Positions 18,821-31,603 of a stretch of DNA of 64,000 nucleotides are shown piece by piece. The stretch is from an uncultured Bryobacterales bacterium. GTDB taxonomy: Bacteria > Acidobacteriota > Terriglobia > Bryobacterales > UBA6623. The stretch covers positions 248,001 through 312,000 of the forward strand of contig CATOTH010000002.1 of the NCBI GenBank assembly GCA_951813065.1, read 5' to 3'. Under the pieces are notes generated by a model. That model did not search any database. It was not told where the DNA came from and saw only the letters and a program-made list of their open reading frames with translations. Within the stretch, counting starts at the first letter, position 1, and each line of letters starts with the position of its first letter. Made by a program: the position numbers and the translations under genes.

Positions 18821-19632
18821 TGGCTCATGAAGGTATGCGCGCCGCTGTTGACGACCCATGTCAAGGCCGCGCAGCAGAAGCCTGCAATCGAGAGGTAGGC
18901 ACCCTTGCGGCCCCGCCATCCGGCCGCCAGACGGCTGATCACCATGGCAAACAGGATGCCCCACGTCAGGAACGCCAGCGCGATCGTGGGGTCGACCACC
19001 CAGTTCGGCCCCCACTTCGCGAAGGCCCAAACCGAGGCAGCGATCAGGCCCAAGGTCACCAGCACGAACGCGACCGCCAGCGCGCGGTAGCCGATCTCGT
19101 CGAGCTTGCCGAGCGGAGGCAGCCTGTAATAGAGGGCCCGGGGACGCTTGGACTTCAGTTCGCGCTCCTGGATCAGGTACATCACGCCCGCCACGCAGGT
19201 GAGGAACAATGCCGCGTAACCGAGCAGGAAGAGCCCGACGTGAATCGAAATCCACCAGTCCAGGACAGGCCTGGATGCAACCGGGGCGGCGCCTCCGAGG
19301 GCGCCAGCCAGCGTGAGCAAGAAGACTACGGGAAACATGAAGACCGCCAGACTCTCGTACTTGAAGCGCGCGTAGACCGCGAGAAAGACAGCCGTCATGA
19401 AGAATGCCGCCATCGAGCAGAGCTGCTGCAGGGTCTGCACCGGAAGGCGCCCTTGGGCCATGCCGTCCGATGCCAGTGCGAGCATGTGCAGGCCGGCGCC
19501 CACCGCAAACGCGTACAGGGCAGGCTTGAAGAGCTTTCGGCGCTGCTTGACAACGCTGTAGAAGGAGTCCAGCAGCCCCAGCGAATACAGCACCAGCGCC
19601 ACCCTCAGGAGCAAGATGCCGTCCGTATCCAT
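18817..19632 (-). CDS. CcsA/HemX-type cytochrome c assembly membrane protein
   Basis: 271 residues with about eight membrane helices. A conserved periplasmic WW(I)SIHVGLF and the helix ending FAKWGPNW belong to the cytochrome c assembly (CcmC/CcsA) family. The position immediately upstream of hemA, with a 4-bp overlap, is that of hemX in other bacteria, where the protein influences haem synthesis or haem delivery. Whether it acts as a haem-handling CcsA protein here or only as a HemX-type partner of HemA cannot be told. It belongs to the rpsA-to-hemC run. Confidence 0.87.
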   Translation of the reverse strand: MDTDGILLLRVALVLYSLGLLDSFYSVVKQRRKLFKPALYAFAVGAGLHMLALASDGMAQGRLPVQTLQQLCSMAAFFMTAVFLAVYARFKYESLAVFMFPVVFLLTLAGALGGAAPVASRPVLDWWISIHVGLFLLGYAALFLTCVAGVMYLIQERELKSKRPRALYYRLPPLGKLDEIGYRALAVAFVLVTLGLIAASVWAFAKWGPNWVVDPTIALAFLTWGILFAMVISRLAAGWRGRKGAYLSIAGFCCAALTWVVNSGAHTFMSQ

Positions 19633-19652
19633 GCCTCCAGATTACATGGGAC

Positions 19653-20165
19653 CTAGACCGAAGCGCGTTCGATCTCAGCCCGCACGCGCTCCCACGTGAC
19701 CGCAAGCGCCTCCGGCAAGACACGGGTCTCGCCGATCACCGTGGCGAAATTGGAGTCGGCAATCCAGCGCGGCAGCGCGTGCATGTGAACATGGCCGGCA
19801 ACGCCCGCCCCGCCAGCCCGTCCGATGTTCATCCCGATATTGATGCCATCCGGCGCGTACAGCGAGCGCAGCACCCGCTCGAGCTGGCGGGTGAGCCGCA
19901 TCATCTCCTCCGTGGCGGTGCAGGGGGCCTCGGCGAGACTGGCAACGTGATCGAACGGGACCACCAGCATGTGGCCGCTGGTGTAGGGATAGCGGTTCAG
20001 TATCACGAAGTTGTGCTCGGCGCGATGAACGATCAGAGCGTCGCGGTCGCTGGCTTCGGACGCCAGGATCCGGCAGAAGACGCAATGCTCCCGGGACTCC
20101 GGTGAGGACTCGTCCGTCTTGGAGGAAACGTATCGATAGCGCCATGGAGTCCAGAGATAGTCCAC
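19653..20165 (-). CDS. HIT-family nucleotide hydrolase/phosphorylase
   Basis: 170 residues. It contains the histidine triad (HVHMH) and an upstream CVFCRI zinc-type cysteine pair. The N-terminus (LWTPWRYRYV) is that of the diadenosine-tetraphosphate phosphorylase-like bacterial HIT subgroup. It probably hydrolyses dinucleoside polyphosphates or nucleotidyl adducts in the cytoplasm. The start is a GTG at 20163-20165 with GAGGG a few bases upstream. It lies between the HU gene (15 bp upstream) and the ccsA-like gene (20 bp downstream), in one run of minus-strand genes. Confidence 0.92.
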   Translation of the reverse strand: MDYLWTPWRYRYVSSKTDESSPESREHCVFCRILASEASDRDALIVHRAEHNFVILNRYPYTSGHMLVVPFDHVASLAEAPCTATEEMMRLTRQLERVLRSLYAPDGINIGMNIGRAGGAGVAGHVHMHALPRWIADSNFATVIGETRVLPEALAVTWERVRAEIERASV

Positions 20166-20180
20166 TGGACCCTCGGACCA

Positions 20181-20474
20181 CTAGCCGTCGGCAGGATTGG
20201 CGTCAGCTACGGCGTCGCGCAACTGCTTGGCGGCCTTGAAGAAAGGAATCGTCTTGGCGGGCACCTCGACTGTCTCGCCGGACTTGGGATTGCGTCCCTT
20301 CCGGGCCGGTCTGGTGCGTATACGGAAACTGCCGAAACCGCGAAACTCGACGCTGTCCCCTTCCCGGAGCGAGTGGACTATGCTGTCCAGCACTTCGGTG
20401 ACGATTGTGTCGGCTTCTGATCGCGAGATATTGACTGTCTGGGCGACTTGATTCACGAGTTCAGCTTTAGTCAT
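20181..20474 (-). CDS. HU/IHF-family DNA-binding protein
   Basis: 97 residues. It begins MTKAELVNQVA and has the beta-arm signature FRGFGSFRIR followed by R..RKGRNPKSGE and the final helix FFKAAKQLRDAV. Such proteins dimerise and bend DNA. It follows rpsA by 40 bp, the same neighbourhood as the rpsA-ihfB pair of enterobacteria, and sits in the rpsA-to-hemC run. The ATG at 20474 is used because the family N-terminus starts there; an upstream in-frame ATG would add an atypical 21-residue extension. IHF-beta versus HU cannot be settled by eye. Confidence 0.93.
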   Translation of the reverse strand: MTKAELVNQVAQTVNISRSEADTIVTEVLDSIVHSLREGDSVEFRGFGSFRIRTRPARKGRNPKSGETVEVPAKTIPFFKAAKQLRDAVADANPADG

Positions 20475-20514
20475 GAGTTCGGCTTGCGGGCCTCCTTGAA
20501 GCCAATATTGTAGC

Positions 20515-22287
20515 TCAGGCCGGGGAATCGGGGTCAAGCGAGGCTGGCTCCGCGACGTCCACCGGAACCGGCTGTCTGCAGCGAAGGCGGACCCTGCGCG
20601 ACCGCTCGTTCACTTCCAGAATCTCGAAGTTGTACGTCTGGCTTGCGCGCAGCGAGCCCTTTGGGAACTGCGAGCTGTGGCACAGGCCCCGCACACCCGG
20701 CGCCAGCTCGACGAAGGCACCGTATTCGACCTGTTTCCGAACGACGCCGGGAACGGCATCCCCGACCGCGACCTGGCTCAGGAATGTGTCCCACGCGTCT
20801 GGTTCGAGTTGCTTGACGCCAAGCGAGAGACGCCTCTTTTCCAGGTCGACCTGCAGGATTACGGTGTTGATCTGCTGGCCCTTGCGGGCGCAATCCCGAG
20901 GGTTCGGCTGGCGGGAGTCCCATGACAGGTCAGACACGTGGACCAGCCCCTCAATGCCCTCGACGACTTCGACGAACAAGCCGTACGCGGTGATCTGACG
21001 GACCGTACCGGACACCACCTGGCCGATCTCGAAACCCGGGCCGTACTCGGTCCAGGGGTCCGGTGCTAGGCGCTTGAAGCTCAGTGAGATCCGGCGCTTC
21101 TCCGGGCTCAGGCTCAGGACCACCGCTTCGATCTCCGCATCCACCGCAAACGTCTTCGAGGGGTGCTTCGGATGACGCGACCAGTCGATTTCCGAGATAT
21201 GGATGAGGCCTTCCACACCTGGCTCCAGCTCGACGAAGGCTCCGTAGTCCTCGACGCTCGCCACACGCCCGCGTACGCGAGTGCCGGGACTGATGCGTTC
21301 CGCGATCGAGGCCCAGGGGTCTGGAAGCATGGCACGGAGGCTGAGCGCCACCCGTTCTTTCTCGATATCGATCTTGAGAACCCTCGCCGTTACCTCCTGG
21401 CCGGGTTGCAGCATCCTGGAAGGGTTTCCCACCCTGCCGTGGGAAAGCTCCGGCAGCTTGATCAGGCCGTCGATTCCGCCCAGGTCCACGAAGACACCGT
21501 ACTTGGTGATGTTCTTGACAGTGCCCGTCGCCGGTTCTCCCTCGGCAAGCTGCTCGAGCGCTTCGGCCATTCTCTGACGACGCTCCGCCTTGAGCAGCTC
21601 GCTCCTGGAAACCACCGTGTTGGAACGGCGCCGGTTGCAATCGATGACCAAGACCTCCACGGTGCGGCCGATCCAGGCGTCAGGGTCCTTCACCGGACGG
21701 ATGTCGAGTTGCGAGCCCGGCAGGAACGCGGCAACGCCGACGTCCACGCGAAGGCCCCCCTTGACCCGCCCGACAATCCTGGCCTGCACAGGGGTGCGCT
21801 GCGCGTAGGCCGCTTCCAGGGCGCCCCACGCCTCCGCCTCCCGCACCCGCCGGTGGGAAAGCACGGCATAGACTCCCGGCGCCCCCAAACGCTCGACGAC
21901 AACGTCGATCCGCTGGCCCGACTCCACCCTCAGATTGCCGACGGGGTCACGGAATTCCTCTAGCGGCACGCGACCTTCGACCTTGGCGCCGAACGAAACG
22001 ATCACGTCGGTGTCGCCAACCGAGACCACGACGCCCGTGCATCGACTGCCCGGATGGATCGAGGGCCCGCCGACAGGCTCGGCCTTGATCAGTGCTTCGA
22101 GGTCTTCCGGCAGGAACGGGTCGTCTCCCTGGTCCTCGTTGCCGGCGGCGGGTTCCGGCAGGCCCGGGACAGGCAAACCTGGACTCTGCGCGGTATCGAC
22201 AGTCGTCGGAACTGCCGGTGGCGAAGCCGCCGGCTGGGCGCCGGGCGATTCTCCATTGCCGCGGGGCTCTTCGACTTCCACTTGCAT
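20515..22287 (-). CDS. rpsA: Ribosomal protein S1, six S1 domains
   Basis: 590 residues. A Pro/Ala/Glu-rich N-terminal extension of about 60 residues precedes six OB-fold S1 repeats; repeats 3-6 carry the typical YGVFVDL/YGAFVEL strand and the (L/I)IHISE or LVHVSD motif, while repeats 1 and 2 are divergent, as in other S1 proteins. S1 binds mRNA on the 30S subunit and helps start translation. The ATG at 22287 has a GGGAG Shine-Dalgarno about 7 bp upstream. Its leader of about 170 nt from the predicted promoter leaves room for autoregulation, though no structure is claimed. First gene of the rpsA-HU-HIT-ccsA-hemA-hemC run. Confidence 0.94.
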   Translation of the reverse strand: MQVEVEEPRGNGESPGAQPAASPPAVPTTVDTAQSPGLPVPGLPEPAAGNEDQGDDPFLPEDLEALIKAEPVGGPSIHPGSRCTGVVVSVGDTDVIVSFGAKVEGRVPLEEFRDPVGNLRVESGQRIDVVVERLGAPGVYAVLSHRRVREAEAWGALEAAYAQRTPVQARIVGRVKGGLRVDVGVAAFLPGSQLDIRPVKDPDAWIGRTVEVLVIDCNRRRSNTVVSRSELLKAERRQRMAEALEQLAEGEPATGTVKNITKYGVFVDLGGIDGLIKLPELSHGRVGNPSRMLQPGQEVTARVLKIDIEKERVALSLRAMLPDPWASIAERISPGTRVRGRVASVEDYGAFVELEPGVEGLIHISEIDWSRHPKHPSKTFAVDAEIEAVVLSLSPEKRRISLSFKRLAPDPWTEYGPGFEIGQVVSGTVRQITAYGLFVEVVEGIEGLVHVSDLSWDSRQPNPRDCARKGQQINTVILQVDLEKRRLSLGVKQLEPDAWDTFLSQVAVGDAVPGVVRKQVEYGAFVELAPGVRGLCHSSQFPKGSLRASQTYNFEILEVNERSRRVRLRCRQPVPVDVAEPASLDPDSPA

Positions 22288-22463
22288 CGCTCGCTCCCGC
22301 TCGCTAGGGCGAGGCCTCGGGGTTCCGGCCTGCTGGCAACGCATCAGCGTCCGGACCGATTGCACGTCCGTCTAGCTGCCCGAAGGGCATAGCGAGCACT
22401 GCTCGGCCCAACCCCTGCTGCAGCCGAATACAGCCCTTGCCGCGGAACCTCGAACGAACGCTA

Positions 22464-22493
22464 ACTATAGCCGAGCCTGTGCGAAGCTGTCAA
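22464..22493 (-). promoter_or_regulatory. Sigma-70-like promoter of the rpsA-hemC run
   Basis: Minus strand: -35 TTGACA (22488-22493), 18-bp spacer, -10 TATAGT (22464-22469). It should start transcripts near 22457, about 170 nt before rpsA. This is the only good match in the gap upstream of rpsA. Confidence 0.65.
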
Positions 22494-22590
22494 CGCTCGC
22501 GCGCCTCGGCAACGTCGCGAGGCCGACTCCCGGCCAAGGTCCGACCGGGCAAGCTTGCCTTAGAATAGAAGGTCCGCGAGGAAAGCGACC

Positions 22591-22857
22591 GTGCCGATCG
22601 ATGCAGACCTGCTGCAGATTCTCTGCTGTCCCACCTCGAAAACGCCCGTCGAGATGGTGGGCAGGGAACGCCTCGGCCGGCTGAACGCGGCGATCGCGGC
22701 CGGTTATGTGCGCTACACCGACGGAGCCGCGGTTGACGAGGCGCTCGACGAGGCGCTGGTCACAACCGACGGCCGGACGGTCTACCGAATTGATGACGGC
22801 ATTCCCGTGATGCTGGTGGACCGGGGAATTCCGACCAACCAGGTCGGCAGTTGGTAG
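22591..22857 (+). CDS. Trm112-family protein
   Basis: 88 residues starting from a GTG at 22591. The family N-terminus LLQILCCPTSKTPVEM and the C-terminal RIDDGIPVMLVD are visible; the small fold is a zinc-ribbon-like partner of methyltransferases in eukaryotes and archaea, while bacterial members (YcaR-like) lack an assigned role. Only one cysteine pair (CC) remains, so metal binding is doubtful. A GAGGAAAG sequence precedes the start. It is monocistronic and converges on the 5S rRNA gene. Confidence 0.85.
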   Translation: MPIDADLLQILCCPTSKTPVEMVGRERLGRLNAAIAAGYVRYTDGAAVDEALDEALVTTDGRTVYRIDDGIPVMLVDRGIPTNQVGSW

Positions 22858-22868
22858 GCGCCGGGGGC

Positions 22869-22889
22869 GGGCCGGATCAGCGCCGGCCC
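22869..22889. terminator. GC-rich hairpin between convergent Trm112 and rRNA transcripts
   Basis: Perfect 7-bp inverted repeat GGGCCGG/CCGGCCC with a 7-nt loop, 11 bp after the Trm112 stop and just past the 5S 3' end. It lacks a T-run on either strand, so it may be a weak or protein-assisted terminator. Confidence 0.35.
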
Positions 22890-22905
22890 ATCCCCGGGAA
22901 TGAAA

Positions 22906-23020
22906 TTCGGGCAGCGTCCTACTCTCCCACGCCGTCGCCAGCGCAGTACCATCGGGGCTGAGGAGCTTAACTGCCGTGTTCGGGATGAGAACGGGTGTGG
23001 CCTCCTCGCTACGGCCACCC
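22906..23020 (-). rRNA. rrf: 5S ribosomal RNA
   Basis: About 115 nt, minus strand, with the conserved CCCGAACACGG loop region and matching terminal segments (GGTGGCCG-like 5' end, GCTGCCC-like 3' end). It is the last element of the rRNA operon. Ends are estimated to within a few bases. Confidence 0.9.
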
Positions 23021-23171
23021 GAAAGGGTCCCGGGCCGCTACGCCGCCCGGGCGGCCCCTCCCCCGGAGGGAGGGGCGCAACCGAATATCGAAGGTCTGGC
23101 AATCGCCGTGTCCTAAGCGCCGAGCCACAATCCCACACCAGCCGGGGGGGATCTCGCTCGGGGCAAGCTTT

Positions 23172-26092
<2,921 letters not shown>

Positions 26093-26230
26093 AAAACTTG
26101 CCCGGAACCAGATCCCGTCCCACTCACGCGGGTCGGGGATTCCAGGCGACGCTATTTCGGTCAGCGCCCGGGCGCGCTCCACGCGCACCGGCCGCTGCCG
26201 GCGATTGCCTAATTGACCTTCTGTATTCGG

Positions 26231-26242
26231 TTGTCAAAGAAC
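26231..26242 (-). promoter_or_regulatory. boxA-like antitermination element in the 16S-23S spacer
   Basis: Minus strand reads GTTCTTTGACAA, close to bacterial boxA (GCTCTTTAACAA). It lies between tRNA-Ile and 23S, where Nus-dependent rRNA antitermination elements commonly occur. Confidence 0.5.
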
Positions 26243-26266
26243 TGGGATTCCATTGGGCGGGATCCC

Positions 26267-26303
26267 TGGCGCGGACGCGGAGCCGTACTCCGCGTCCGCG
26301 CCA
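26267..26303 (-). repeat. Perfect 15-bp hairpin in the 16S-23S spacer
   Basis: Left arm 26267-26281 and right arm 26289-26303 (TGGCGCGGACGCGGA and its complement) with a 7-nt loop, 20 bp downstream of the tRNA-Ile CCA end. A double-strand RNA-processing site or a structural spacer is likely; it is not part of either tRNA. Confidence 0.7.
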
Positions 26304-26323
26304 GCGACCGGCCGCTACGAACC

Positions 26324-26400
26324 TGGTGGGCGTGGCTGGATTTGAACCAGCGACCTCATCCTTATCAGGGATGCGCTCTAACCAACTGAGCTACACGCCC
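26324..26400 (-). tRNA. tRNA-Ile (GAT)
   Basis: 77 nt with CCA encoded. Acceptor GGGCGTG/CACGCCC, D-stem GCTC, anticodon GAT in CTGATAA, and T-loop GGTTCAAATCC. Second tRNA of the rRNA operon in transcription order, 6 bp after tRNA-Ala. Confidence 0.96.
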
Positions 26401-26406
26401 CGGAAA

Positions 26407-26482
26407 TGGTGGAGCTGATCGGAGTCGAACCGACGACCTCCTGAATGCAAATCAGGCGCTCTCCCAGCTGAGCTACAGCCCC
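26407..26482 (-). tRNA. tRNA-Ala (TGC)
   Basis: 76 nt with CCA encoded. Acceptor GGGGCTG pairs with CAGCTCC (one G-U), anticodon TGC in TTTGCAT, T-loop GGTTCGACTCC. It lies directly after the 16S spacer, before tRNA-Ile, the reverse of the usual Ile-Ala order. Confidence 0.96.
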
Positions 26483-26647
26483 GGATGCGCGAGCAGCCCG
26501 AGCTGAGGCTGGTTGGACGTGGGCGGCCGACTACGTCGGCTGCCTACCAGTACAAGTGCCGACTCCGAGCAAGAGAGCGCCGGACGGCTGGAACCGTCTG
26601 CCGCTGACAGGGCCCCTAGGGGCCGAAGGACCGACGGTTCGGTCTCT

Positions 26648-28146
<1,499 letters not shown>

Positions 28147-28398
28147 AAGGTGTTCTGTCCAAGGCGCCGGAAAGCGTCTCGGACAATTCCACAGAGTTTG
28201 CCGATCCGACATCCACTCGGAATCGACGAAAACGTACTGCACGTCCAACCGATCTATCAAAGATCCGTGCCGCCGCGGATCGTCTCCTCTGGCGCCTTGC
28301 GGCGCCTTGGATCCCCGGGGCGGACCAGCCTCGCGTCGGAGCGAACCGCTCCGACAGCAGAACAGGGCGCAAAAGGCCCCGGAACTGCCGCTTTCAGT

Positions 28399-28427
28399 AG
28401 AGTAGCAGGCCGGAGGGGAGAGTGCAA
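28399..28427 (-). promoter_or_regulatory. rRNA operon promoter
   Basis: Minus strand: -35 TTGCAC (28422-28427), 17-bp spacer, -10 TACTCT (28399-28404), preceded upstream by an A/T tract (AAAAAATTT, about 28439-28447) that could act as an UP element. It gives a leader of about 245 nt before 16S, which contains a 9-bp hairpin at 28335-28355. Confidence 0.7.
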
Positions 28428-28498
28428 GGGGTGGGGGGAAATTTTTTGGGTGCCGGGCCGGGGGCTCCGCGGCCGAGGTGCTGCTACACTCGTGGGCC

Positions 28499-29341
28499 AT
28501 GAAACGCTATGCTCTCCCGTTGCTGGCGGGCACGGTCGCGCTGCTGGCCCTCTCCACTCCGCTGCCCGGCCAGCTCCTGGCGGCGCGGGACAATTCCTTC
28601 GCCGTTGGGCACCACCATCTCAACGTGACCGATGTCGAGGCGCACAAGCGATTCTGGGCGGACCTGCTGGGCGGAGAGGCCGCGATGTTCGGCAATACCC
28701 ATGTGGTGAAGCTCCCGAACACGCTGCTGTTCCTACGCGAGCAGGACCCGACCGGCGAGAGCAACGGCAGTACGGTCAACCATCTGGGCTTCCGTGTGCC
28801 GGACCTCCACGCGCTCGTCCCCAAGCTGAAGGCGGCGGGCATCGAGATCGTTACCACAGAGGTTGTCGCGGGTGCCGAGAGCGACGTTCACCACAACACG
28901 GGCCAGGACGTGTACATGGCATTCGCGAAGGGCCCGGACGGCATACGCGTCGAACTGATGGAAGACAAGGCGCTGGACGGAATCACGAGCCATCACATCC
29001 ATATCTTCACCGAGGACGATGCAGCGACGCAGGCTTGGTACGTCAAGCACTTCAACGCCAAGCCGGGGATGCGGGGGCCGTTCAAGAAGGCCGATGTTCC
29101 AGGCATCGAGCTGACGTTCGCCACGGCCGGCAGTCCGGTCAAGCCGACGAAGGGGCGGGTGCTGGACCACATCGGCTTCGAAGTCGACGATCTCGAGGCA
29201 TTCTGCAAGCGGCTTGAGAGCCAGGGGGTCCGCTTCGACTTCCCCTACCGCAGGATCGAGAGCATCGGCCTTTCCCTGGCGTTCCTGACCGACCCCTGGG
29301 GCACGTATATCGAACTGACCGAGGGGCTGGACAAGCTCTGA
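28499..29341 (+). CDS. Secreted VOC-family (glyoxalase/dioxygenase-fold) protein
   Basis: 280 residues with a signal peptide ([14 protein letters not shown]) and two VOC modules: the first begins [16 protein letters not shown], the second [18 protein letters not shown]. Histidine and glutamate residues (HHLNV, RVELME, IELTE) sit where VOC proteins bind a divalent metal. The family is catalytically diverse (lyase, dioxygenase, resistance protein), and export makes a glyoxalase role unlikely, so function is open. The ATG at 28499 starts the signal peptide. It diverges from the rRNA operon promoter. Confidence 0.85.
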   Translation: MKRYALPLLAGTVALLALSTPLPGQLLAARDNSFAVGHHHLNVTDVEAHKRFWADLLGGEAAMFGNTHVVKLPNTLLFLREQDPTGESNGSTVNHLGFRVPDLHALVPKLKAAGIEIVTTEVVAGAESDVHHNTGQDVYMAFAKGPDGIRVELMEDKALDGITSHHIHIFTEDDAATQAWYVKHFNAKPGMRGPFKKADVPGIELTFATAGSPVKPTKGRVLDHIGFEVDDLEAFCKRLESQGVRFDFPYRRIESIGLSLAFLTDPWGTYIELTEGLDKL

Positions 29342-29361
29342 CCGGAACGCGGGCCGATCCG

Positions 29362-30192
29362 CTATCGGTCCTCCAAGACCGCAACCACGGGATAGTGATC
29401 CGAAGGGTAGCGGCCGTCAAGATTGTGGTCCACCGTTTGCACGCTTGTTGGCCGCCAATCGCCACGATACAGGATCCAGTCGATCCGGCGTCCCTCGCGG
29501 TTTCCGGACCACCCGGACAATGTGGTTTCGGGCCCTGATCGCTCTCCGCCGGACTCCCACGCATCGACCAACTCGGTAGTGAGGAGCTCGTGCACGTCGC
29601 TGTCGGGGACGGAGTTGAAGTCCCCCATCACAATCAGGCGGGCAAAGGCAGGCACGCGCCGACGGATGTCCTCGACGATGACCCTGGCGCTGTTGAGACG
29701 GGCTGCCGCGTCCTGCCGACGATGAGCGAAATGCGTGTTGTAGAGATAGAACTCCTCGCCTTCCAGGTCACGGAAGCGTGCCCAAGTGACCATCCGGGGC
29801 AACGAGACGCCCCAGGACATGCTTCCCGCCTTGTCGGGGTCCTCGGAGAGCCAGAAATTACCCGACTCGACAACAAAGAGTTCGTCCCGCTTGTAGAAGA
29901 CTCCCATGTGTTCGTTCTCGTGATTGCCTTGTCGACTGATGCCGAACCACTCGTAGTCGGGAAGCCTCTCGGCGATGTAGCCGCCTTGGAAGTCGAACAG
30001 CTCTTGCGTACCGAGGACGTCGGGTTGGTACTTCCGGATCGATTCGACCAGGATGTCCTTGCGATTCTCCCAAACATTGCCGCCGTCAGCAGGACTCGGA
30101 TAGCGCACGTTGAAGGTCATCACCGTCAGCGAATCCGCCTGAGCCACCGACACGAGAAGGAACGCCGAGAGCAGGACTGCTGGAAGGTTCAC
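29362..30192 (-). CDS. Secreted endonuclease/exonuclease/phosphatase-family protein
   Basis: 276 residues. A signal segment (AVLLSAFLLVSVAQA) is followed by the EEP fold: TVMTFNVRY, the metal-binding glutamate in GTQELF, NTHFAHR, VMGDFNS, and the C-terminal SDHYPV. Family members include phosphodiesterases and sphingomyelinase/inositol-phosphatase-like enzymes; this one should act outside the cytoplasm. The GTG at 30192 was chosen because it starts the signal peptide; ATG codons further upstream would place over 60 residues of unlikely sequence before it and run into the divergent gene's leader. Confidence 0.86.
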   Translation of the reverse strand: MNLPAVLLSAFLLVSVAQADSLTVMTFNVRYPSPADGGNVWENRKDILVESIRKYQPDVLGTQELFDFQGGYIAERLPDYEWFGISRQGNHENEHMGVFYKRDELFVVESGNFWLSEDPDKAGSMSWGVSLPRMVTWARFRDLEGEEFYLYNTHFAHRRQDAAARLNSARVIVEDIRRRVPAFARLIVMGDFNSVPDSDVHELLTTELVDAWESGGERSGPETTLSGWSGNREGRRIDWILYRGDWRPTSVQTVDHNLDGRYPSDHYPVVAVLEDR

Positions 30193-30292
30193 TGCTTGAG
30201 TGTGACATGCCCGCGCACATCCCGGGCTGGCCCAGCATCGATGGCGACGCCCCGACCCATCGCTCGCTCGCAACCCTTGCGGAAAGGGCCTC

Positions 30293-31552
30293 GTGAATCC
30301 TGATACTCTTTCTCTCGTGCGCTGGATTGCTTGCTCGACTGCATTGGCACTGTGGCTTTCGCCGCTCGCTTGGGGGGAGCACTGGCCCGGCTTCCGCGGC
30401 CCCACACGGCAGGGTGTTTCTTCCGAAGCTGACCTGCCGCTTCAGTGGGGACGGGACAGGAACGTGGTCTGGAAAGCGCCGGTGCCCGGAAGCGCCTGGT
30501 CGTCGCCGATCGTCTGGGAAGACCGCATCTTCGTCACGACCGCCACGAACGGCGGCGCGGCCTGCCGAGTGCTGTCGCTCGACGCCCGGACGGGAAGCGT
30601 GCTCTGGGACACGCATGTTTTCGATCAGGAGACGCTGATGAAGAGGCGGCAGAATTCCTATGCCTCACCGACGCCGGTCACCGACGGCCAGAGCGTTTTT
30701 GCGGTGTTTGCCGACGGCAGCATCGTCGCCCTTGATTTCGAGGGCAATGTCCTGTGGCGGAATCGTGACTTCGATTTCTTTTCCGAGCACGGACTGGGAG
30801 CGTCCCCCATCCTGCACGAGAACCTGCTCATCATGGCCTTCGATCCCTCCAGCCGCACCCGTCGCGAGGAAAAGCTCGGCTGGAAGGTCCCCTGGGATGG
30901 AGCCGCCGTTTGGGCCCTCCGGAAGGACACCGGGGAGCTGGCCTGGGAAGGCAAGCGCGGACTCTCGCGGCTGGCACACGTCACTCCCAACCTCATGCAG
31001 GTCGATGGCAGGGCTCAACTGATCTCCGCCGCGGGCGACGCGATCCAGGGATTCGACCCGGGAACAGGCAAGCGCCTCTGGTCCGTTTACGCCCAAGGTG
31101 AAGGCGTCGTGCCGTCGATCGTTGTGGGGGGCGGCCTAGCCTACTCCATCTCGGGCTTTGAGGCCACTGCGATTCGCGCCGTTGCTCCCGGGGGCAAGAT
31201 CGTCTGGGAGCAAGCCCGGTCCGCATCGCACATCCCTTCGATGATCTATGACGCCGGGCTGCTCTACAACATCCACGAAAATGGCGTGGCTACGTGCATG
31301 GACGCGGCGACAGGCGAGGTCATCTGGCAGGAGCGTGTGGGCGGACAGCACTGGGCGTCCCCAGTCCTGGCCGAAGGACGTATTCATTTCCTTTCGGAGG
31401 AGGGCGAGACCACCGTTATCCAGGCGAGTCGCGAATACAAGGAGTTAGCCCGTAACCGCTTGGACGAGCATACGCAAGCATCCATGGCGGTGTCCGACGG
31501 ACGCCTCTACATCCGGACCGCAAGCCACCTCTGGGCGATCGGCCACAACTGA
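30293..31552 (+). CDS. Secreted PQQ-like beta-propeller protein
   Basis: 419 residues starting from a GTG at 30293 with GGAAAGGG upstream. The signal segment is STALALWLSPLAWG, followed by WPGFRGPTRQGVS and repeated blades with LDARTGSVLWD, GTGKRLWS and AATGEVIWQ motifs. Unlike the propeller protein near 10 kb, it has no EF-hand insertion. Such BamB-like secreted propellers are typical of this lineage and have no proven enzymatic role. It converges on the sulfatase gene, 51 bp away. Confidence 0.85.
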   Translation: MNPDTLSLVRWIACSTALALWLSPLAWGEHWPGFRGPTRQGVSSEADLPLQWGRDRNVVWKAPVPGSAWSSPIVWEDRIFVTTATNGGAACRVLSLDARTGSVLWDTHVFDQETLMKRRQNSYASPTPVTDGQSVFAVFADGSIVALDFEGNVLWRNRDFDFFSEHGLGASPILHENLLIMAFDPSSRTRREEKLGWKVPWDGAAVWALRKDTGELAWEGKRGLSRLAHVTPNLMQVDGRAQLISAAGDAIQGFDPGTGKRLWSVYAQGEGVVPSIVVGGGLAYSISGFEATAIRAVAPGGKIVWEQARSASHIPSMIYDAGLLYNIHENGVATCMDAATGEVIWQERVGGQHWASPVLAEGRIHFLSEEGETTVIQASREYKELARNRLDEHTQASMAVSDGRLYIRTASHLWAIGHN

Positions 31553-31603
31553 CCGTTGGGTAATACAGGGGCGCAAGGCCAGCCGTGCCCACCAAGGCAC
31601 TCC

